A DNA stretch of 64,000 nucleotides from Geomonas limicola (lineage in GTDB: Bacteria; Desulfobacterota; Desulfuromonadia; Geobacterales; Geobacteraceae), in contig NZ_BLXZ01000003.1 of assembly GCF_014193675.1 (NCBI RefSeq), positions 310,001 to 374,000 on the forward strand. The letters are read 5' to 3'. Below the pieces are notes generated by a model that was given only the letters and a program-made list of their open reading frames with translations, did no database searches and had not been told where the DNA came from. Shown here piece by piece: positions 60,809 through 64,000 of the stretch (the first letter of the stretch is position 1; each line of letters opens with the position of its first letter). A program made the position numbers and the translations under genes.

Positions 60809-62596
60809 TCAGACACTCTCCCAGGAGAGGGCCCCCTGGGCCCGGGTACCGCGCACCGCCTCCGCGATCTTCTCCAGCGGGATCTTGGGTGTGCGGTCGG
60901 CGAAGAGCAGGCCGTTGGCCTCCTGGAAGGTGTCGGCGAACTGGGTGTAGCAGAAGCCGCTGAACATGGCGGTGGTGCGTGCCACCTCGATGAGGGTGAG
61001 CACCACCCGCTCGAACTCCTCGATGTCGTCGTGGCGCACGTAGCCCCAGGCGCTGTGGTGCAGCTCGTCCACCGGTCGCACGTAGGCCACCCCGCCGAAT
61101 TCGGTGAGCATGATCGGCTGGCCGCGGTGCGGGAAACCGTCCAGGGTGAGGATGCGGCCGCCGGGGCGCCGCCGGTCGAAGAGTTCTTCCGGCTTCACCT
61201 GGGGACCGTAGCGCTCGCGCAGGGTCTGCGGGTTATGGTCGTAGTCGTGGATGCCGATGATGTCGGTTGCCGAGCTCTCCCAGCCGTCGTTGCCGATCAC
61301 CGGCCGGGAGGGGTCCAGGGTCTTCGAGAGGTGGTAGAAGGCATGCACGGCGTCGCGGTGCGGCTGGCTCGCGGTCAGGTCGGGGACCCCCCAGGACTCG
61401 TTGAAGGGGACCCAGACGATGATGCAGGGGTGGCTGTAGTCGCGCTCGATGGCCTGGATCCACTCGCGCATCAGCCGCTTGATCGAGCGGGTGGTGAAGC
61501 GGTAGGCGCTCGGCATCTCGGACCAGACCACCAGCCCCAGGGTGTCGGCCCAGTAAAGGTAGCGGGGGTCCTCGAGCTTTTGGTGTTTGCGCACGCCGTT
61601 GAACCCCATGGCCTTGACCAGTTCCACGTCGCGCCTAAGAGCCTCGTCCGAGGGTGCGGTCATCAGCGAGTCGTGCCAGTACCCCTGGTCCAGGACCAGG
61701 CGCAGCGGGTAGAGCCGGCCGTTTAACAGGAAACGGTCTCGATGCACCTTCACCGAGCGCAGCGCGGTGTAGGAGAGAAATTCGTCCAGCACCTGCCCCC
61801 CCTGGGTGAGCTTCACCTGGGCATGGATCAGACGGGGATGCTCGGGGGACCAGAGCAGGTCGTTTCGGTAGTCCTCGATTCCCGGATCGGCGAGCGCCAG
61901 CCGGCGGTGCATCTGGTCCCCGATCAACCGGTAGCGGTCCTCGACCAGGAGCTGGTCCGCCGTGGTGAGCTTCACGTAGAGCTCCATGTCCTCGGCGATC
62001 TCCCCCTCGATGAGCGCCTCGAAACCGACCTCCCAGCGCTCCAGGTGCGGGGTCCAGCGCACCCTCTTCACGTAGGTCCTCGGGACCGTCTCGACCCAGA
62101 CCGTCTGCCAGATGCCCGTGGTACGGTGGTACCAGATCGAGTGCGGCTCGAGGGACCAGTCCTGCTTGCCGCGCGGTTTTTCCAGGTCCTCGGGATCGTC
62201 CTCCACCTGCACCGTGATGCGCTGGTTTCCGGAGGGATCGAGGGCATGGGTGATGTCGATGAAGAAGGGGGTGAAGCCGCCGCTGTGCCGGGCCACGTGG
62301 ATGTCGTTGACCCAGACCAGTGCGTGGTAATCCACCGCTCCAAAGTGCAGCAGCACCCGTCCCGCCTCGGGAATCTGGTACTGGAACTCCCTGCTGTACC
62401 AGCATTCCCGGTGAAAGGTGGTGTCTTCGATGCCGCTTAGTTTGCTCTCGGGTACGAAGGGGACCTCGATGGTCAGCGGCCACTCCTTGATGTCTGCCGG
62501 CACCCGGTAGCCCTTGCCGTCGGCAAAGGTGAACCGCCACGGACCGTTCAGGGAGAACCAGTTGGAACGCTGCAACTGTGGACGCGGGTAGTTCAT
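60809..62596 (-). CDS. GH2 family glycosidase (beta-galactosidase/glucuronidase type)
   Basis: The 595-residue protein has the GH2 order: sugar-binding domain (1-170, FSLNGPWRFTF, VLLHFGAVDYHALVWVND), immunoglobulin-like domain (about 180-270), and a TIM barrel with the acid/base NES in VPFNESWG and the nucleophile in IMLTEFGGVAYV. No signal peptide is seen, so it is cytoplasmic. It opens the galactose operon and would supply hexose for GalK/GalT, which supports a beta-galactosidase-like substrate. A perfect -10 box lies upstream. Confidence 0.92.
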   Translation of the reverse strand: MNYPRPQLQRSNWFSLNGPWRFTFADGKGYRVPADIKEWPLTIEVPFVPESKLSGIEDTTFHRECWYSREFQYQIPEAGRVLLHFGAVDYHALVWVNDIHVARHSGGFTPFFIDITHALDPSGNQRITVQVEDDPEDLEKPRGKQDWSLEPHSIWYHRTTGIWQTVWVETVPRTYVKRVRWTPHLERWEVGFEALIEGEIAEDMELYVKLTTADQLLVEDRYRLIGDQMHRRLALADPGIEDYRNDLLWSPEHPRLIHAQVKLTQGGQVLDEFLSYTALRSVKVHRDRFLLNGRLYPLRLVLDQGYWHDSLMTAPSDEALRRDVELVKAMGFNGVRKHQKLEDPRYLYWADTLGLVVWSEMPSAYRFTTRSIKRLMREWIQAIERDYSHPCIIVWVPFNESWGVPDLTASQPHRDAVHAFYHLSKTLDPSRPVIGNDGWESSATDIIGIHDYDHNPQTLRERYGPQVKPEELFDRRRPGGRILTLDGFPHRGQPIMLTEFGGVAYVRPVDELHHSAWGYVRHDDIEEFERVVLTLIEVARTTAMFSGFCYTQFADTFQEANGLLFADRTPKIPLEKIAEAVRGTRAQGALSWESV

Positions 62597-62625
62597 GTGC
62601 GAGGCCCTCGGCGTTAATTTTTATA

Positions 62626-62654
62626 ATTATAGGATGCTAACATGCGTCTCATAA
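62626..62654 (-). promoter_or_regulatory. Sigma70 promoter of the galactose operon
   Basis: On the minus strand TTATGA, a 17-nt spacer and the consensus -10 TATAAT lie about 30-60 nt before the GH2 gene. Confidence 0.6.
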
Positions 62655-62784
62655 TTTTCAACCGATCCCCTGAAGCCAGACCAGCCGCCATTCAAGCAGC
62701 GCCGGGCGAGCGGGGAGTTGTCTCTTTATTAGTGAGAAGACAAAACGCGAACGTTTTTTCCGGTTGCCGCTCAGCAGGCTCCCC

Positions 62785-62809
62785 GAAAAAAGGGCAGCCT
62801 GCGCTGCCC
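62785..62809 (-). terminator. Rho-independent terminator
   Basis: On the minus strand GGGCAGC, a GCAG loop and GCTGCCC are followed by TTTTTT, about 50 nt after the stop of the ferritin-like gene. Confidence 0.85.
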
Positions 62810-62856
62810 TGAAGTCCTGACTATCACCGACACCTGAAAGCGCCACCCTCATCGAG

Positions 62857-63993
62857 TTACTTCTTCCTGCGCAGCTCGGGCACCGGGTGTTCCCCGGCAA
62901 GCTCGAAACGGTAGTCCTGGCCATTCTTTTTCCGGTTCTGCTTGATGACCTCTTCGCTGGGGGCTCCCTTGTCGTTCAACAGGTGCTGGACCTGCTGGTA
63001 ACGCTCGTTCTCGGGAAGCTGGTCCGGCGGGCCGATCTCGGTCCCCACCGCGGTGTACTCGACCTGCGTCGCCAGGATGCCGCGCACGTACTCCACCTGT
63101 GAGGCGAACTTAAGCGGTGCGGGGAAGGTCTCCGGCACCACCTCCGCGACGTCTACCCCAAGCTTCTCGGCCACCTTGCCGAGCTGCTGCAGGTGGGTGA
63201 GCTCCATCCCCAGGTGCAGTTCCCAGATCGGCTTGACGTGGCGGTCCTGCTCCTCCTGCAGGAAGGACCAGTAGAGCCAGGCCTCGTTGTACTCGTGCAG
63301 CAGGGCGTTCTCGATCCAGGGGGTGTCCGGATCCATCAGGGCGCCGTACTGGGTCACGTGCTGTTCCTCGATCATCGCGATCTCCTGGTAGAGCCCGCGC
63401 CCCAGCTGGTCCTCGAGGATGTTCCCCAGGTTCATGTAGAAGTTCATGGTCTGCTGCTCGCCCGCCACCAGGGTGAGGATGTAGAGCTTGGTGAGCGGGT
63501 CCGCCATCATCCGGTCGCAGGGCTCGCGCACGTCGTCGAAGGGGTGCCGGTGCTCCTTCACGGTCGGCCGCCCCGGGGTGATCTCGGTGTACTTCCCGAC
63601 CAGCTTTTCCGCCTTGATCCCCTGGGTCAGCTCCAGGAGGTTCGCGTAGCGGTACAGGTGGTCGAAGTCCTCCAAAAGGCCGAAGTCGAAGACCTGCTTC
63701 ACGTAGGGATCCGGCACGTTGGCCGCAAGAAACGCCGTCAGGTCGACGGCCACCTGCTCGTAGCCGATGGTGGTCTCGATGGGGGACTGGTCCCCCGGGC
63801 AGAGCCAGTTGATGGTCTTTTGTTGCTGCTGTTCCACCCGCCGGGTGAGCGCCAGCTGCTTCTTCAGCTCGAGGTCGGCCAGGTTGCGGGAGAACTGGTG
63901 CGAGAAGAGCGCCCCCTCCACCTCGATGCCGTTCATCAGGATGATCCGGGCCTTGGTGTAGGGGTGGGTATCCCCCTTGTTGAACGGCTTCAC
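62857..63993 (-). CDS. Ferritin-like diiron-type protein, may continue past the window
   Basis: The 378 visible residues read from a GTG at 63993; the frame stays open to the window edge, so the true start may be upstream. The middle part has helices with metal-type acidic/His residues: VAGEQQTMNFYMNLG, IAMIEEQHVTQYGALMD (ExxH), ALLHEYNEAWLYWSFL, LHLGMELTHLQQLGKVAEK (ExxH). This fits a ferritin-like four-helix fold. The function is unknown; the helices could hold a di-iron site. It is followed by a strong terminator and is divergent from nothing visible. Confidence 0.6.
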   Translation of the reverse strand: MKPFNKGDTHPYTKARIILMNGIEVEGALFSHQFSRNLADLELKKQLALTRRVEQQQQKTINWLCPGDQSPIETTIGYEQVAVDLTAFLAANVPDPYVKQVFDFGLLEDFDHLYRYANLLELTQGIKAEKLVGKYTEITPGRPTVKEHRHPFDDVREPCDRMMADPLTKLYILTLVAGEQQTMNFYMNLGNILEDQLGRGLYQEIAMIEEQHVTQYGALMDPDTPWIENALLHEYNEAWLYWSFLQEEQDRHVKPIWELHLGMELTHLQQLGKVAEKLGVDVAEVVPETFPAPLKFASQVEYVRGILATQVEYTAVGTEIGPPDQLPENERYQQVQHLLNDKGAPSEEVIKQNRKKNGQDYRFELAGEHPVPELRRKK

Positions 63994-64000
63994 GTTCAGC

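Overview
The window is a high-GC chromosomal segment that looks like a member of the Geobacterales (Geobacter, Geomonas or Citrifermentans type). This is inferred from a seven-heme NapC/NirT cytochrome of the ImcH kind, a Cbc-type cytochrome/ferredoxin/NrfD quinol oxidase module, many two-component and chemotaxis proteins, an OmpW porin, and a membrane complex that resembles hydrogenase-4 but lacks NiFe ligands. No prophage, insertion sequence, CRISPR array, rRNA or tRNA was seen; it is mostly core genome plus lineage-specific energy and signalling modules.

Layout. 1-4.4 kb: end of a PAS histidine kinase, a small cupin-like protein, and an unknown gene paired with a SLC13 transporter. 4.8-7.1 kb: a chemoreceptor with duplicated HAMP-like units and a sigma28-like promoter. 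7.3-9.9 kb: OmpW, a PfkB sugar kinase and a LysE exporter. 10.2-20.5 kb: a minus-strand operon that starts with an HTH/PTS-IIA regulator and encodes seven subunits of a Hyf/Ehr-like membrane complex. 20.7-25.7 kb: a PilZ protein, ImcH, and divergently the cbc-type tetraheme/ferredoxin/NrfD operon, followed by a large multi-pass membrane protein. 27.9-30.7 kb: rnc, a radical SAM protein, era. 31-36 kb: small membrane proteins, a FIST protein with a hybrid kinase, and a degenerate receiver anchored in the membrane. 36.7-37.8 kb: a lipoprotein with two OmpA domains. 38.2-42.5 kb: tmk-holB-ricT-metG. 42.7-43.6 kb: a DUF218 protein and rpmB. 43.7-49.2 kb: a minus-strand operon galE-yicC-gmk-rpoZ-rel-ridA. 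49.5-53.6 kb: small unknown genes and a very large sensor kinase with a periplasmic CXXCH-bearing domain. 54-62.6 kb: a glycosyltransferase and a galactose operon (GH2 glycosidase, galT, degenerate M24 protein, galK, GH1-RmlD fusion). The right edge holds a ferritin-like protein.

Working together. ImcH and the Cbc-type complex would both take electrons from menaquinol to periplasmic cytochromes. The Hyf-like complex has ferredoxin and proton-antiporter subunits, so it probably couples a soluble low-potential donor to ion pumping or quinone rather than to H2. The gal operon plus galE elsewhere form a Leloir pathway with two glycosidases, one fused to an RmlD-like reductase.

The strongest candidates for something undescribed are the NiFe-less complex with its HTH-IIA regulator, the GH1-RmlD fusion beside a ligand-less M24 protein, the FIST/hybrid-kinase pair, and the receiver-like membrane protein pair. 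Start sites were adjusted by ribosome binding site inspection; all functional calls are by reading of motifs, without database searches.
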